In this document: positions 24,835 through 33,756 of the stretch, in pieces
Numbering within the stretch: the first letter of the stretch is position 1
Layout: every line of letters starts with the position of its first letter
NCBI RefSeq assembly: GCF_019972835.1
Contig: NZ_BPPB01000005.1
Location: 124,001-188,000 of the forward strand
Length of the DNA: 64,000 bases
From: Lactobacillus laiwuensis
Lineage (GTDB): Bacteria > Bacillota > Bacilli > Lactobacillales > Lactobacillaceae
Direction: 5' to 3'
Made by a program: the position numbers and the translations under genes
Notes under the pieces: model-generated
What the model saw: only the letters and a program-made list of their open reading frames with translations
Databases searched by the model: none
Told to the model about the DNA's origin: nothing

Positions 24835-24973
24835 AAAAGAGTCTGGGAAAAAAGTGTTCTTTGCAGTTAAATTAAAAAATTTCACAATTTAAAAAGACCG
24901 ACAAATCAACGTTTTATTGACGTGATTTGTCGGTCTTTTTTAGTTAGGTTAGAGTTTTTTCCCAGACTCTTTT
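24835..24973. repeat. Nested palindromic element with inner terminator
   Basis: Outer arms 24835-24853 and 24955-24973 are a perfect 19-bp inverted repeat (AAAAGAGTCTGGGAAAAAA and its complement). Inside, 24891-24908 pairs perfectly with 24923-24940, flanked by A- and T-runs, forming a bidirectional terminator between the convergent DUF975 and RHH genes. GAGTCTGGGA-type palindromes recur in intergenic regions of Lactobacillales. Confidence 0.85.
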
Positions 24974-24992
24974 TAAGTGTCCATTTAAAAAA

Positions 24993-25226
24993 TTAGTATT
25001 TGTTCAGGTCTTCAATACTCTCCTGAAACCATTTGCCAGCATATGTAGAGTTGAAATCATCGGTCTTTTTAAGGGCTTCTTTGATTTGACTGGAATTCAA
25101 GTGATCCATCAGGTATAGCTTTAATGCCTTGTTAATTAAGTCATTAAAATCGGTATCATTAACTTCTAAATATTTTTCTGTTAACTTTGCTACTTTTTCA
25201 GTTAATTCGATTTTCTTTCTGCTCAT
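24993..25226 (-). CDS. Small ribbon-helix-helix-like protein
   Basis: 77 residues starting MSRKKIELTEK after an AAGGGG site; a longer frame reaching 25250 lacks one. The N-terminal half (KIELTEKVAKLTEKYLEVNDTDFNDLINKALKLYL) resembles a CopG/Arc ribbon-helix-helix with a beta strand and two helices. Such proteins are usually DNA-binding antitoxins or repressors. No toxin gene is adjacent, so a solitary regulator or orphan antitoxin is possible. Confidence 0.6.
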   Translation of the reverse strand: MSRKKIELTEKVAKLTEKYLEVNDTDFNDLINKALKLYLMDHLNSSQIKEALKKTDDFNSTYAGKWFQESIEDLNKY

Positions 25227-25375
25227 TTTTAAACCCCTTAAAATATACATTCATTATACCATTTTATTCATAACTAATAAGAAAAAATAATTAACGGCAT
25301 AAAAAATAGCTAGCAATAAAAAAATAGAGTATTATTTTATTTTAAATACAATATTCAATGTTAGGATCAGAATTA

Positions 25376-26683
25376 ATGAAAGAATTTACTATCGATATCG
25401 TAGCACGTATGCAGGAATTTTCTTTTTTTCGTGCGACAAGGCATACCATGGCAATACTGATGCCGATTGCAGTGGTTGGCTCATATTTTAAGCTGTTTAA
25501 TGATCTGATTTTTACACCCAATGGACTGATTTATAATATTTTTAATTTAGATACAGTTTTATTAGATCACATTTGGTATGGTGGTTCTTTTGTATGTCGC
25601 GGAATGGTAGAAATTACTTTTGGTGTTTTTGGCGTCTATGCCAGTTATTTTATGGCCCGTTATACTGCACGGCTTTACCATAAAGATTCAACCATGGCCG
25701 GCTTAACAGCGGTTTTAATTATGCTTTTTTGTTCATATGCATCTAGTAGTGGTCGTAATGCCCGCATGCCGTTTACTGCCAGTTTGTTACAAATTAATGC
25801 GGTTTTTATAGCCTTAATTATAGGATATTGTGTGGGACAAATATTTCATTTATTAGGGAAAGATTTTTCTTACGTAAAAGATGAAGGCACAAAAGTAATT
25901 CAAAAAAGGGCAGGGGATGCTGTTTTACCTAGTGGTATTTCATTAATGCTGGGCATTCTTTTGGGTATTTTGATATATGAACTACAACTTAAGTTGCTTA
26001 ACTCTGCCAGTTTTAATGAAATTGTCAGTCGAGTTCAGACAACTAATAATTTTGGCGAAGTATTAATACTCTCCGCCGTAATTACCTTTTTAGACTGGCT
26101 TGGGATTGGTTATCCGTTGCGGTCTTTATCGGGAACGGTTAACAATGCTTTCACCGCTGAAAACTTAACTTATACATTAAAACACGGTAATTCTTGGAAT
26201 GTGCCGTATAAATATTTGGGCAGTTCACTCATTAACAGCTATGGCATAATGGGTGGTGCTAGTGTTGCTTTAGCTGTGATTGTGTTGCTTTTGATAAGGC
26301 GAGGTAATAGAGAAAATGAAATAAATGCTAAAATTAATTTATTGCCAGCTGCTTTTGGTTCTACCTTAGGGTTTACAATTGGTTTGCCTTTAATCTTAAA
26401 TCCTGTATTCATATTGCCTAGTGTTTTAATTCCGATTATTAATATGACCTTGGCTGCTTTTGCTATTAGCGTACATATTATTCCTGTTAGTGTTTATCAA
26501 ATATTAAAAGGAACCCCGGGAATTTTAGTTTCATTTTTCGGTACTAATGGTAATTGGCCAACGCTGATTTTTACATTACTGCTGTTTCTGTTAGATATAA
26601 TTTTGCTTTTGCCAGTAATTAGAATTAATGAAAAAATCGGAATAAGAATTGCTTATCAGAAGAAGGAACGATCAGATGCGTAA
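25376..26683 (+). CDS. Orphan PTS EIIC (cellobiose/lactose class)
   Basis: 435 residues with about ten hydrophobic segments and the EIIC cellobiose-family character (FFRATRHTMAILMPIAVVGS at the start, GAFGSTLGFTIGLPLILNP-like segment late). The ATG at 25376 follows AGGAT; the in-frame ATG at 25358 has no ribosome site. No EIIA or EIIB lies nearby, so it must borrow soluble subunits or have another transport role. It overlaps the next gene by 8 bases, forming an operon with a hydrolase and a UvrA-like gene. Confidence 0.85.
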   Translation: MKEFTIDIVARMQEFSFFRATRHTMAILMPIAVVGSYFKLFNDLIFTPNGLIYNIFNLDTVLLDHIWYGGSFVCRGMVEITFGVFGVYASYFMARYTARLYHKDSTMAGLTAVLIMLFCSYASSSGRNARMPFTASLLQINAVFIALIIGYCVGQIFHLLGKDFSYVKDEGTKVIQKRAGDAVLPSGISLMLGILLGILIYELQLKLLNSASFNEIVSRVQTTNNFGEVLILSAVITFLDWLGIGYPLRSLSGTVNNAFTAENLTYTLKHGNSWNVPYKYLGSSLINSYGIMGGASVALAVIVLLLIRRGNRENEINAKINLLPAAFGSTLGFTIGLPLILNPVFILPSVLIPIINMTLAAFAISVHIIPVSVYQILKGTPGILVSFFGTNGNWPTLIFTLLLFLLDIILLLPVIRINEKIGIRIAYQKKERSDA

Positions 26684-27542
26684 AAATCCTAATTATAAAT
26701 GGTTAGTCTTGGTCATAATTGTTTTAATTATGCTGGCTGTCCCCAGTTTCTTTTGGATGAAAAAGGATAATAAATCAAGAGCAGAACTTAGCAAGTCGCT
26801 GCTTTCGCCTGTAATAATGGTACCTGGTTCCAGTGCTACAACTGAACGTTTCAATGATTTAATTGATGAGTTGAATAAAACTACTCTCAATAGACACAGT
26901 GTAATAAAAATTAAAGTTTCACGTGAAGCAAAACTAACTTACAGTGGCTCTATTGGTAAAAACGATTTGGAGCCCTTTATTATTATTGGCTTTGATAACA
27001 ATAAAGACGGTTATACAAATATTAAAAAACAGGCAAAGTGGTTGGATGTGGCATTTGAATCACTAATTCAAAACTATAAGTTTAATAATTTTAAAGCGTT
27101 TGGTCATTCTAATGGTGGTTTAATTTGGACTTATTGGCTGGAACATTATTATTCTGAATATTCTGATAACATTAAGATAAAGAAGTTAATGACTTTAGGA
27201 ACTCCTTATAACTTTACGGAAAGTAATATTAATAATCGGACGCAAATGCTAGCAGATTTTATTAAAAATCGCGAAAAACTACCACCATTTTTAAAAGTTT
27301 ATTCTCTTTCTGGGGGCAAAAATTATGAATCAGATGGGATCGTACCCGAAACAAGTGTCGCGGCCGGAAAATTTATTTTTCAAAATCAGGTCAAGAACTA
27401 TACTGCAATAACAGTTACAGGTGAAAAAGCTGATCATTCAGACTTGCCGCAAAATAAGCAGGTAATTCAAGCAATCAGGCAATACTTGTTGAAGAAACCC
27501 AATAAGCCATTAAAGCCAATTAAAAGAAAGGATAATCATTAA
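26676..27542 (+). CDS. DUF915 alpha/beta hydrolase, membrane-anchored
   Basis: 288 residues. One N-terminal anchor (about 9-26) is followed by an alpha/beta hydrolase domain with nucleophile elbow GHSNGG and VIMVPGSSAT near the oxyanion region. Catalytic Asp and His candidates are SDGIVPE and DHSDLPQ. DUF915 proteins are cell-surface hydrolases of unknown substrate, common in lactobacilli. The start after GAAGGAA overlaps the upstream EIIC gene. A parS-like sequence lies within the coding region. Confidence 0.85.
   Translation: MRKNPNYKWLVLVIIVLIMLAVPSFFWMKKDNKSRAELSKSLLSPVIMVPGSSATTERFNDLIDELNKTTLNRHSVIKIKVSREAKLTYSGSIGKNDLEPFIIIGFDNNKDGYTNIKKQAKWLDVAFESLIQNYKFNNFKAFGHSNGGLIWTYWLEHYYSEYSDNIKIKKLMTLGTPYNFTESNINNRTQMLADFIKNREKLPPFLKVYSLSGGKNYESDGIVPETSVAAGKFIFQNQVKNYTAITVTGEKADHSDLPQNKQVIQAIRQYLLKKPNKPLKPIKRKDNH
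26915..26930. promoter_or_regulatory. parS-like site inside the DUF915 gene
   Basis: AGTTTCACGTGAAGCA matches 14 of 16 bases of the parS consensus TGTTTCACGTGAAACA, including the CACGTG core. It lies within a coding sequence, as many parS sites do. Confidence 0.5.
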
Positions 27543-30073
27543 TGAAGTACCAAGAACAACCGTCAAAAATTGAAGTTATCGGTGGTAGAGTTAATAATCT
27601 CAAAAATATTAACGTTAATATTCCCTTACATAAATTTGTAGCCATCTCTGGCTTAAGCGGTTCTGGAAAATCCAGCTTAGCAATGGGTATTCTTTATTCA
27701 GAAGGTGCTAGACGTTATCTTGACTCTCTAGCAGCCTATACTAGGAGACGAATTAGCCAAGTTGGTCGTGCACAAGTAGATGAAGTCAAGCATATCCCTT
27801 CAGCATTGGCATTAAGGCAGCGACCGGCTGTTCCTGGTGTGCGTTCGACCGTTGGCACAGTGACAGAAGTTTTTAATATCCTACGACTAATTTTTTCCCG
27901 ATTAGGTTCACCCGTATGTCCTAATGGTCACAGAGTTCCACCAACCATAAAAATTGCGGAAGCAATGGATTTAACTGGGAAAGCAATGGGTCGCTTGACG
28001 TGTCCTACATGTGGCATACAATTTTATGCTTTTAGTGCTGAAGACTTTGCGTTTAATTCAGATGGTGCGTGTCAAAAATGCCAGGGTCTAGGAACGGTTG
28101 AGCAGATTGATGATAGTAAGATTATTGCTGATGAAAATTTAACGCTTGAAAAAGGTGCGGTAGCCACTTGGCAAATTCCTGGTCGAAATTGGATGTGGCG
28201 CATTGCCCGTGAATTAGGTGTACGTACTGATATCCCATATAAAGAGTTGAATGCTAAAGAAAAAGACATTGTCCTTCATGGTAAAGAGCGAAAAGTTCCC
28301 ATTGACTTGCCAACTTCAACTGGTCGGGTTTATCACCTTGATGCGCTATATGAGAATGCCTATAATGCGGTGGCTAACTCGCGTAAAACTACGAAGTCGG
28401 AGCGAGGATTGCAAAGAATTAACTCTTTTTATAAATTTAGCACTTGCCCACGCTGTCATGGCTATCGGATTGATCCTAGTCGCTGGCAACAGTTAGTTGC
28501 TGGCAAAAATATTGTTGAAGCTGAGAAACTGACTTTAGGTGAATTAGAGCAATATATGGATGAAATTTTAGCATGTTTGCCACAAGACATGCAGGACTTA
28601 GCAGCAAATTTAACGGGTGAATTGCTGCATCAAGTAAAACCTTTATTAAAATTAGGACTAGATTATTTGAGCATAGATAGACAAGCAAGCAGTCTTTCCA
28701 CTGGGGAACTTCAACGTATCCAGCTTGGTAGAACGCTACGCACCGAAACTACAGGAGTGCTCTATGTTTTAGATGAACCATCGGTCGGCTTACACCCAGA
28801 CAATGTAGCCGGGCTAATTGACGTATTTCATGAATTGGTTAATCAAGGCAATTCTTTAGTTGTTGTTGACCATGAAACTGCCATTATTAATGCGGCTGAT
28901 TGGGTGATTGAAATTGGTCCAGGTTCAGGTAGTCAGGGTGGAAGAATTATTTCCCAGGGAATACCTAAAGAGATAGAACATGACAAAAGATCTTTGATTG
29001 GGCCTTATTTAACAGGTAAGGCACCACTATTTGTTCGCCCCAGGGCTGATAAAAACCAAATTTTTAAACGCGGCAAAGTAGAACTTGATGTTACTGAACG
29101 TTTTAATTTAAGAAACTTGCATGTGCAAATACCTGTCAATCGTTTAACTTCTGTTACTGGATTTTCAGGTGCTGGTAAAACTACTTTAATTCTTGATTCC
29201 TTAATTCCAGCGCTTAAAGCACAGAAAAATCAAAATGATGGGCCTAGTTGGGTTAAGAACTTAAAGAATGGTGACATTAAAAATATAGTTAGTGTTGATT
29301 CTACGCCAGTTGGTAAAAATCAGCGCTCAACTGTTGCAACATATACAGATGTTATGGACAACTTGCGTAAGCTTTTCGCCAAACAACCATTGGCTAAAAA
29401 GTTAAAATATCGCGCATCTCATTTTTCATATAATAATAAAGAAGGTGCATGCCCTGCATGTGGTGGTACAGGTGTGATTGCACTTGATATTCAATATTTA
29501 CCTGACATGGTTGAAACATGCTCTGTCTGTGGAGGCCATCGTTTCAATCAAAAAGTTTTGCAGGTAAAATGGCACAACTTGAGTATTGCTGATGTTTTAG
29601 ATTACTCAGTAGATGATGCCTTAAAAGAAGAAATTTTTCAAGAAGTGCCAAAAATTAATAAAACAATTACAACATTGCGTGACATGGGATTAGGTTATCT
29701 TCATTTAGGAGAATCTACTCCGGCTTTGTCAGGAGGAGAAGCACAGCGCTTAAAATTAACTAGCCATATTCATCAAAGACAAAAAGGTACTTTATTTGTT
29801 TTTGATGAGCCAACAGTAGGTTTGCATGCACAAGATGTTAGAACCCTCTTACAAGTGTTTCAAAGACTGCTTGAACAAGAAGGCACTATTATTACTATTA
29901 CGCATGACCTGGATATTATGGCTAACAGTGACTATATGATTGATATGGGACCTAGAGGAGGACAACAAGGAGGAAAAATTATTGCAAGTGGTGTACCTGT
30001 GGATATTTCTCGAAAATCTAATAGTTTGACTGGTAAATATTTAGCAAAGCAGTTTAATTTATATCAAAAATAG
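27542..30073 (+). CDS. UvrA-like ABC-ATPase (UvrA paralogue)
   Basis: 843 residues, shorter than standard UvrA (about 940). It shows two ATP-binding halves: Walker A GLSGSGKSS near residue 35 and GFSGAGKTT near 540, signatures STGELQRIQLGR and LSGGEAQRLKL, and Walker B VLYVLDEPSVGLHPD and LFVFDEPTVGLHA. Zinc-finger cysteines are at CPTCG/CQKCQG and CPACGGTG/CSVCGG. Such short UvrA paralogues do not normally replace UvrA; some are linked to DNA-binding drug tolerance. ATG overlaps the upstream stop (TAATG), so it is coupled to the hydrolase gene. Confidence 0.85.
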   Translation: MKYQEQPSKIEVIGGRVNNLKNINVNIPLHKFVAISGLSGSGKSSLAMGILYSEGARRYLDSLAAYTRRRISQVGRAQVDEVKHIPSALALRQRPAVPGVRSTVGTVTEVFNILRLIFSRLGSPVCPNGHRVPPTIKIAEAMDLTGKAMGRLTCPTCGIQFYAFSAEDFAFNSDGACQKCQGLGTVEQIDDSKIIADENLTLEKGAVATWQIPGRNWMWRIARELGVRTDIPYKELNAKEKDIVLHGKERKVPIDLPTSTGRVYHLDALYENAYNAVANSRKTTKSERGLQRINSFYKFSTCPRCHGYRIDPSRWQQLVAGKNIVEAEKLTLGELEQYMDEILACLPQDMQDLAANLTGELLHQVKPLLKLGLDYLSIDRQASSLSTGELQRIQLGRTLRTETTGVLYVLDEPSVGLHPDNVAGLIDVFHELVNQGNSLVVVDHETAIINAADWVIEIGPGSGSQGGRIISQGIPKEIEHDKRSLIGPYLTGKAPLFVRPRADKNQIFKRGKVELDVTERFNLRNLHVQIPVNRLTSVTGFSGAGKTTLILDSLIPALKAQKNQNDGPSWVKNLKNGDIKNIVSVDSTPVGKNQRSTVATYTDVMDNLRKLFAKQPLAKKLKYRASHFSYNNKEGACPACGGTGVIALDIQYLPDMVETCSVCGGHRFNQKVLQVKWHNLSIADVLDYSVDDALKEEIFQEVPKINKTITTLRDMGLGYLHLGESTPALSGGEAQRLKLTSHIHQRQKGTLFVFDEPTVGLHAQDVRTLLQVFQRLLEQEGTIITITHDLDIMANSDYMIDMGPRGGQQGGKIIASGVPVDISRKSNSLTGKYLAKQFNLYQK

Positions 30074-30076
30074 AAA

Positions 30077-30124
30077 GCAAAAGTCCTAAAAGTAGCCATT
30101 AATGTAACTTTTAGGGCTTTTTTG
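30077..30124 (+). terminator. Terminator after the UvrA-like gene
   Basis: AAAAGTCCTAAAAGT pairs with ACTTTTAGGGCTTTTTTT around a short loop, ending in a T-run. Confidence 0.8.
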
Positions 30125-30129
30125 CTTCG

Positions 30130-30190
30130 TGTGGAAAAAATTCAAATCCTGTGGAAAAAGTTAATCAAAACTATTGCTTTCTGTGGATAA
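30130..30190. promoter_or_regulatory. Cluster of three DnaA-box-like sequences
   Basis: TGTGGAAAA at 30130 and 30150, and TGTGGATAA at 30182, all in the same orientation. The last is the complement of the consensus DnaA box TTATCCACA; the others are TTTTCCACA variants. Start-to-start spacing is 20 and 32 bases. The third box sits in the spacer of the clpL promoter. Confidence 0.55.
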
Positions 30191-30201
30191 CCTGCTATAA
30201 T
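30174..30201 (+). promoter_or_regulatory. clpL promoter
   Basis: TTGCTT (30174-30179), 16-base spacer, TATAAT (30196-30201). It lies just upstream of the CIRCE element, so a bound HrcA repressor would block early transcription. Confidence 0.8.
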
Positions 30202-30216
30202 ATTATATGTAAGCAA

Positions 30217-30243
30217 TTAGCAGTCGAACGCTACGAGTGCTAA
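30217..30243. promoter_or_regulatory. CIRCE element (HrcA operator)
   Basis: TTAGCAGTC, nine bases, GAGTGCTAA: matches the CIRCE consensus with a single mismatch in the left arm (G for C). It sits between the promoter and the clpL ribosome site and implies heat-shock control by HrcA. Confidence 0.92.
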
Positions 30244-30279
30244 TTACAAATTTATAACCTATCAAAGGGGTGTTTACAT

Positions 30280-32376
30280 ATGGCATATTTTGATAATGAT
30301 TTTGACGATTTATTTAACGAATTAAACAATTCTTTCTTTAATAACACTAATGATAAAGGTGGAGCTATTCCTATTCACTATTCAAGCAGTATGAATATTT
30401 CACCGCAAGACATATCCCAAAACGGACAAATGGGGCAAAAGCAAGGACAAAAGCCAATTGGAGTTGACCTGGTTGAGCAAGCAAAGAAAAATAAATACGA
30501 TCCTGTAATTGGGCGTGATGAACAAATTCAGGAAGTTATAGAGATTCTAAGTCGGCGCAAAAAGAACAATCCAGTTTTAGTTGGAGCAGCAGGTGTAGGT
30601 AAAACTGCCATTGTAGAAGGATTGGCACAAAAGATTGCTGCAGGCGATGTTCCTGACAAGATGAAAGACAAACATATTATTGCAATTAACATTAATGATA
30701 TGGTTGCTGGATCAAGTTTGCGTGGTAGCTTTGAAGAGCGCCTGAAAAAAGTGATTGACGAAGCTAAGAAAAATCCTAATATTATCTTGTTTATTGATGA
30801 ATTACATAATATTGTTGGAGCAGGGTCAACTGACTCTGAAAATAACAATGGTGACGCTGCTAATATTTTGAAACCGGCTTTGGCTAGTGGCGACTTGAAT
30901 CTGATTGGTGCAACGACTACGAGTGAGTACCGCAGGATTGAAAATGATGCGGCATTAGCACGTAGGTTCCAGCCTGTACAAGTTCCAGAACCATCTGCTG
31001 CAGTGACTGTCGAAATTTTGGAGGGTCTCAAAGATAAGTACGAAGCTTTCCATCATGTGAAATATAATGATAGTGCCTTAAAGCTTGCAGTCACGTTGTC
31101 ACAGCGTTATATTCAAGGACGCTATTTACCTGACAAAGCCATTGATTTAATGGATGAAGCAGGTGCCAAAAAGGGTCTCGACACTATTCCTGATGATGAA
31201 GCAACTTTAAAGAAGCGGATTAAAAAGCTGGAAAGTGAAAAAGAAACTGCTGCCAAAAAGGAAGATTACAGTAAAGCAAGTGAGCTGAAAAAGAAGATTG
31301 AAGAGTTGCGCGACAAAGCTGATCATGTAGATGATGAAGCGACTCCACATGTTACTGATAAAGATATCTACGCTTTGATTGAAGCCAAGACCAAAATTCC
31401 AATGAGCGAACTGCATGCAAGTGAGGGACAAAAGAATCTTGATTTAGCTGAAAAATTAAAGAAAGTGGTTATTGATCAGGATAATGCGGTTGATGTCATT
31501 ACTGATGCAATTGCCCGTAAACAAGTTTTCAAAGACAATGATCGTCCTACTGGGACATTCTTGTTAACCGGACCTACTGGTGTAGGTAAAACGGAATTAG
31601 CTAAACAACTGGCCATCCAACTATTTGGTGGTGAAAATCATCTTATTAGACTTGATATGTCTGAATATCAAGATCAAATGGCAGTTAACAAACTAATTGG
31701 TTCTGCTCCAGGTTATGTTGGCTACGGCGAAGGCGGCCAACTAACTGAAAAAGTTCGTCACCAACCATACAGCTTAATTTTGTTCGATGAAATTGAAAAA
31801 GCCAATCCACAAGTATTTAATGCCTTGCTTCAGATTATGGATGATGGCCGTTTAACTGATGCGCAAGGCAGGACTGTTTCCTTTAAGGATACAATTTTAA
31901 TCATGACTTCTAATGCGGGTTATTCCGACCAATTGCTAAAGGATGGTAAAGTAGATCATGATAAGCTGATTAAAGCTCTGGAAGCATACTTCAGACCTGA
32001 ATTTTTGAATAGGCTTGATGCGATCGTGCCGTTTAATTCATTAACTAAAGATGATATGAATAAGATCATTGATATTTACTTAAGTAAAATGGCACATGTT
32101 TTAGCTAAAAAGAATGTGAAAGTTGAAGTATCTGATGAGGCTAAAGCTTATTTGGCTGAAAAAGGTTATGATAAGAAATTTGGTGCAAGACCTTTACGCA
32201 GAGTAGTTGAGCAAGATTTGGAGACACCGATTGCTAAATTATTGATGAAAGAGCCTGACACCAAAGAAGTCAAATTTACTGTAGATGACAAGCATGTTTA
32301 CTTAAATGATGCTGCAGTATTAGACATTAAACCAAAAGAAAAAACTGAAAATAACGAGAAAGTTAAACAAGACTAA
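30280..32376 (+). CDS. clpL: ATP-dependent Clp chaperone ClpL
   Basis: 698-residue HSP100 disaggregase with two AAA+ domains: first Walker A GAAGVGKT (102-109), second GPTGVGKTE near residue 430, separated by a short coiled middle domain (KRIKKLESEKETAAKKEDYSKA). The N-terminus is short and Asn/Gln-rich and has neither the Clp-N repeat nor the ClpE zinc finger, which together identify ClpL. A GGGGTG ribosome site precedes the ATG. The CIRCE element upstream predicts HrcA repression and heat induction. In lactobacilli ClpL supports heat and acid tolerance. Confidence 0.93.
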   Translation: MAYFDNDFDDLFNELNNSFFNNTNDKGGAIPIHYSSSMNISPQDISQNGQMGQKQGQKPIGVDLVEQAKKNKYDPVIGRDEQIQEVIEILSRRKKNNPVLVGAAGVGKTAIVEGLAQKIAAGDVPDKMKDKHIIAININDMVAGSSLRGSFEERLKKVIDEAKKNPNIILFIDELHNIVGAGSTDSENNNGDAANILKPALASGDLNLIGATTTSEYRRIENDAALARRFQPVQVPEPSAAVTVEILEGLKDKYEAFHHVKYNDSALKLAVTLSQRYIQGRYLPDKAIDLMDEAGAKKGLDTIPDDEATLKKRIKKLESEKETAAKKEDYSKASELKKKIEELRDKADHVDDEATPHVTDKDIYALIEAKTKIPMSELHASEGQKNLDLAEKLKKVVIDQDNAVDVITDAIARKQVFKDNDRPTGTFLLTGPTGVGKTELAKQLAIQLFGGENHLIRLDMSEYQDQMAVNKLIGSAPGYVGYGEGGQLTEKVRHQPYSLILFDEIEKANPQVFNALLQIMDDGRLTDAQGRTVSFKDTILIMTSNAGYSDQLLKDGKVDHDKLIKALEAYFRPEFLNRLDAIVPFNSLTKDDMNKIIDIYLSKMAHVLAKKNVKVEVSDEAKAYLAEKGYDKKFGARPLRRVVEQDLETPIAKLLMKEPDTKEVKFTVDDKHVYLNDAAVLDIKPKEKTENNEKVKQD

Positions 32377-32380
32377 TCTC

Positions 32381-32417
32381 AAAAAGGGATCATTCAATAG
32401 AGGATGATTCCTTTTTT
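32381..32417 (+). terminator. clpL terminator
   Basis: AAAAAGGGATCATTC pairs with GATGATTCCTTTTTT across a 7-base loop. Confidence 0.85.
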
Positions 32418-32426
32418 GCTTCTAGT

Positions 32427-32442
32427 TGTTTCATGTGAAACC
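32427..32442. promoter_or_regulatory. parS-like site downstream of clpL
   Basis: TGTTTCATGTGAAACC: parS consensus with the central CG changed to TG and a last-base change. The same 15-mer recurs at 41089 and 45090. Confidence 0.6.
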
Positions 32443-32523
32443 TTCCATACAGTAACAAAATTGAATTTTTGTTTAATTATCAGAAATTCATATTATTTTA
32501 TTAAGATTAATGCAATTTTACTA

Positions 32524-32606
32524 TTGACATCAACAAAAATATGGTTTAAATTAGGTAGCAATTAAATTATTATTAAAAAGCTAAAAATTGTTTTTTAGCT
32601 TTTGTA
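32524..32606 (+). promoter_or_regulatory. bcaT promoter and leader hairpin
   Basis: TTGACA (32524-32529), 17 bases, TAAATT (32547-32552). The leader then folds into a 12-bp A/T-rich stem (32575-32587 with 32591-32603). It ends before the ribosome site and could affect early elongation or mRNA stability; it lacks a long separate T-run, so attenuation is uncertain. Confidence 0.6.
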
Positions 32607-32629
32607 GTTTTATTATAGGGGACAATCAA

Positions 32630-33652
32630 ATGAAACAACGAGTAGAAGACCTGGATTGGAAGAATCTGGGATTTAAGTATCGTGATCTGCCTTATCGATA
32701 TGAGGCGAAATATAAAGATGGTGAATGGCAGGAAGGAAAACTGACCGAAGATTCATCAATGACCTTTTCTGAAGGTGCAGAAGTTCTGCATTATGGTCAG
32801 GAAGTTTTTGAAGGACTGAAGGCTTACCGTAGAAAAGATGGTAAGATCAATCTCTTTAGGCCCGATCAAAACGCTCATCGCTTTACTCTTTCAGCAAAGA
32901 GATTAGCCATGCCACCATTTCCTGAAGATAGATTTGTTGATGCCGTAAAACAAGTTGTTAAGGCTAACGAAGAATTTGTACCACCATATGATAGTGGCGC
33001 AACTCTTTATTTAAGACCACTTATGGTGGGAACAACTAAAGTTTTAGGCGTCGAAGCAGCCAGCGAATATACCTTCCGCGTTTTTGCGGTTCCAGTTGGC
33101 GCATACATTAAAGGATTGAACCCTGCAGATTACGTTGTTAGTGAATACGACCGTGCCGCATATGCTGGTACCGGTCAAGCAAAGACAGCAGGTAACTATG
33201 CCAGCAGTTTGCTTCCGACAGTTGAAGCACACAAAAACGGTTTTGCCGATAGTCTTTACCTAGATCCACGTGAACATAAATATATTGACGAATTTGGTGG
33301 TGCTAACTTCTACGGCATTACCCAAGAAGGACAGTTTGTCACACCAAAATCACAATCGATTTTGGTTTCTATTACTAAGCGCTCACTTTTGGAAGTCGCT
33401 AAGTGGCAAGGTCTAAACCCAGTTGAACGTCAGATCACTTTGGAAGAAGCGTTCAACATGAAAGAAGCTGGTGCGATGGGTACAGCTGCTGTAATTTCTC
33501 CTGTAGGTTCAATTACCTACGAGGGTAAAAAGCATGTCATCTATAGTGAAACAGAAACTGGTCCAGTTACTAAGAAACTTTATAATGAACTAGTTGATAT
33601 TCAGTATGGTAACAAGAAAGGTCCAGAAGGCTGGGTTCAAACATTGGATTAA
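32630..33652 (+). CDS. bcaT: Branched-chain amino acid aminotransferase
   Basis: 340-residue PLP enzyme of the class IV (D-amino-acid/BCAT) fold that interconverts leucine, isoleucine and valine with their keto acids. Visible signatures are EVFEGLKAYRR, NAHRFTLSAKRLAMP, TGQAKTAGNYASSL (containing the PLP lysine) and DEFGGANFYGI. The ATG at 32630 follows an AGGGGA site and matches the family start (MKQRVEDLDWKNLGF); an upstream ATG at 32588 lies within the leader hairpin. Monocistronic. It may supply flavour/keto-acid metabolism rather than biosynthesis, since no ilv genes are nearby. Confidence 0.95.
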   Translation: MKQRVEDLDWKNLGFKYRDLPYRYEAKYKDGEWQEGKLTEDSSMTFSEGAEVLHYGQEVFEGLKAYRRKDGKINLFRPDQNAHRFTLSAKRLAMPPFPEDRFVDAVKQVVKANEEFVPPYDSGATLYLRPLMVGTTKVLGVEAASEYTFRVFAVPVGAYIKGLNPADYVVSEYDRAAYAGTGQAKTAGNYASSLLPTVEAHKNGFADSLYLDPREHKYIDEFGGANFYGITQEGQFVTPKSQSILVSITKRSLLEVAKWQGLNPVERQITLEEAFNMKEAGAMGTAAVISPVGSITYEGKKHVIYSETETGPVTKKLYNELVDIQYGNKKGPEGWVQTLD

Positions 33653-33668
33653 GTTTAAATATCGGGAA

Positions 33669-33700
33669 CAAAAAAGCGAGGCTTAGGACTCGCTTTTTTT
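33669..33700 (+). terminator. bcaT terminator
   Basis: AAAAAGCGAG (33671-33680) pairs with CTCGCTTTTT (33689-33698), loop of 8. Confidence 0.85.
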
Positions 33701-33756
33701 CTGCTCAAAATAAATTGCCACTACTCTTTATCAGTAAAGTGCGGTTTTATGATATG

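Noticed and set aside
24993-25226. Complete toxin-antitoxin pair
   Set aside because: The RHH protein has no adjacent partner frame on either side.
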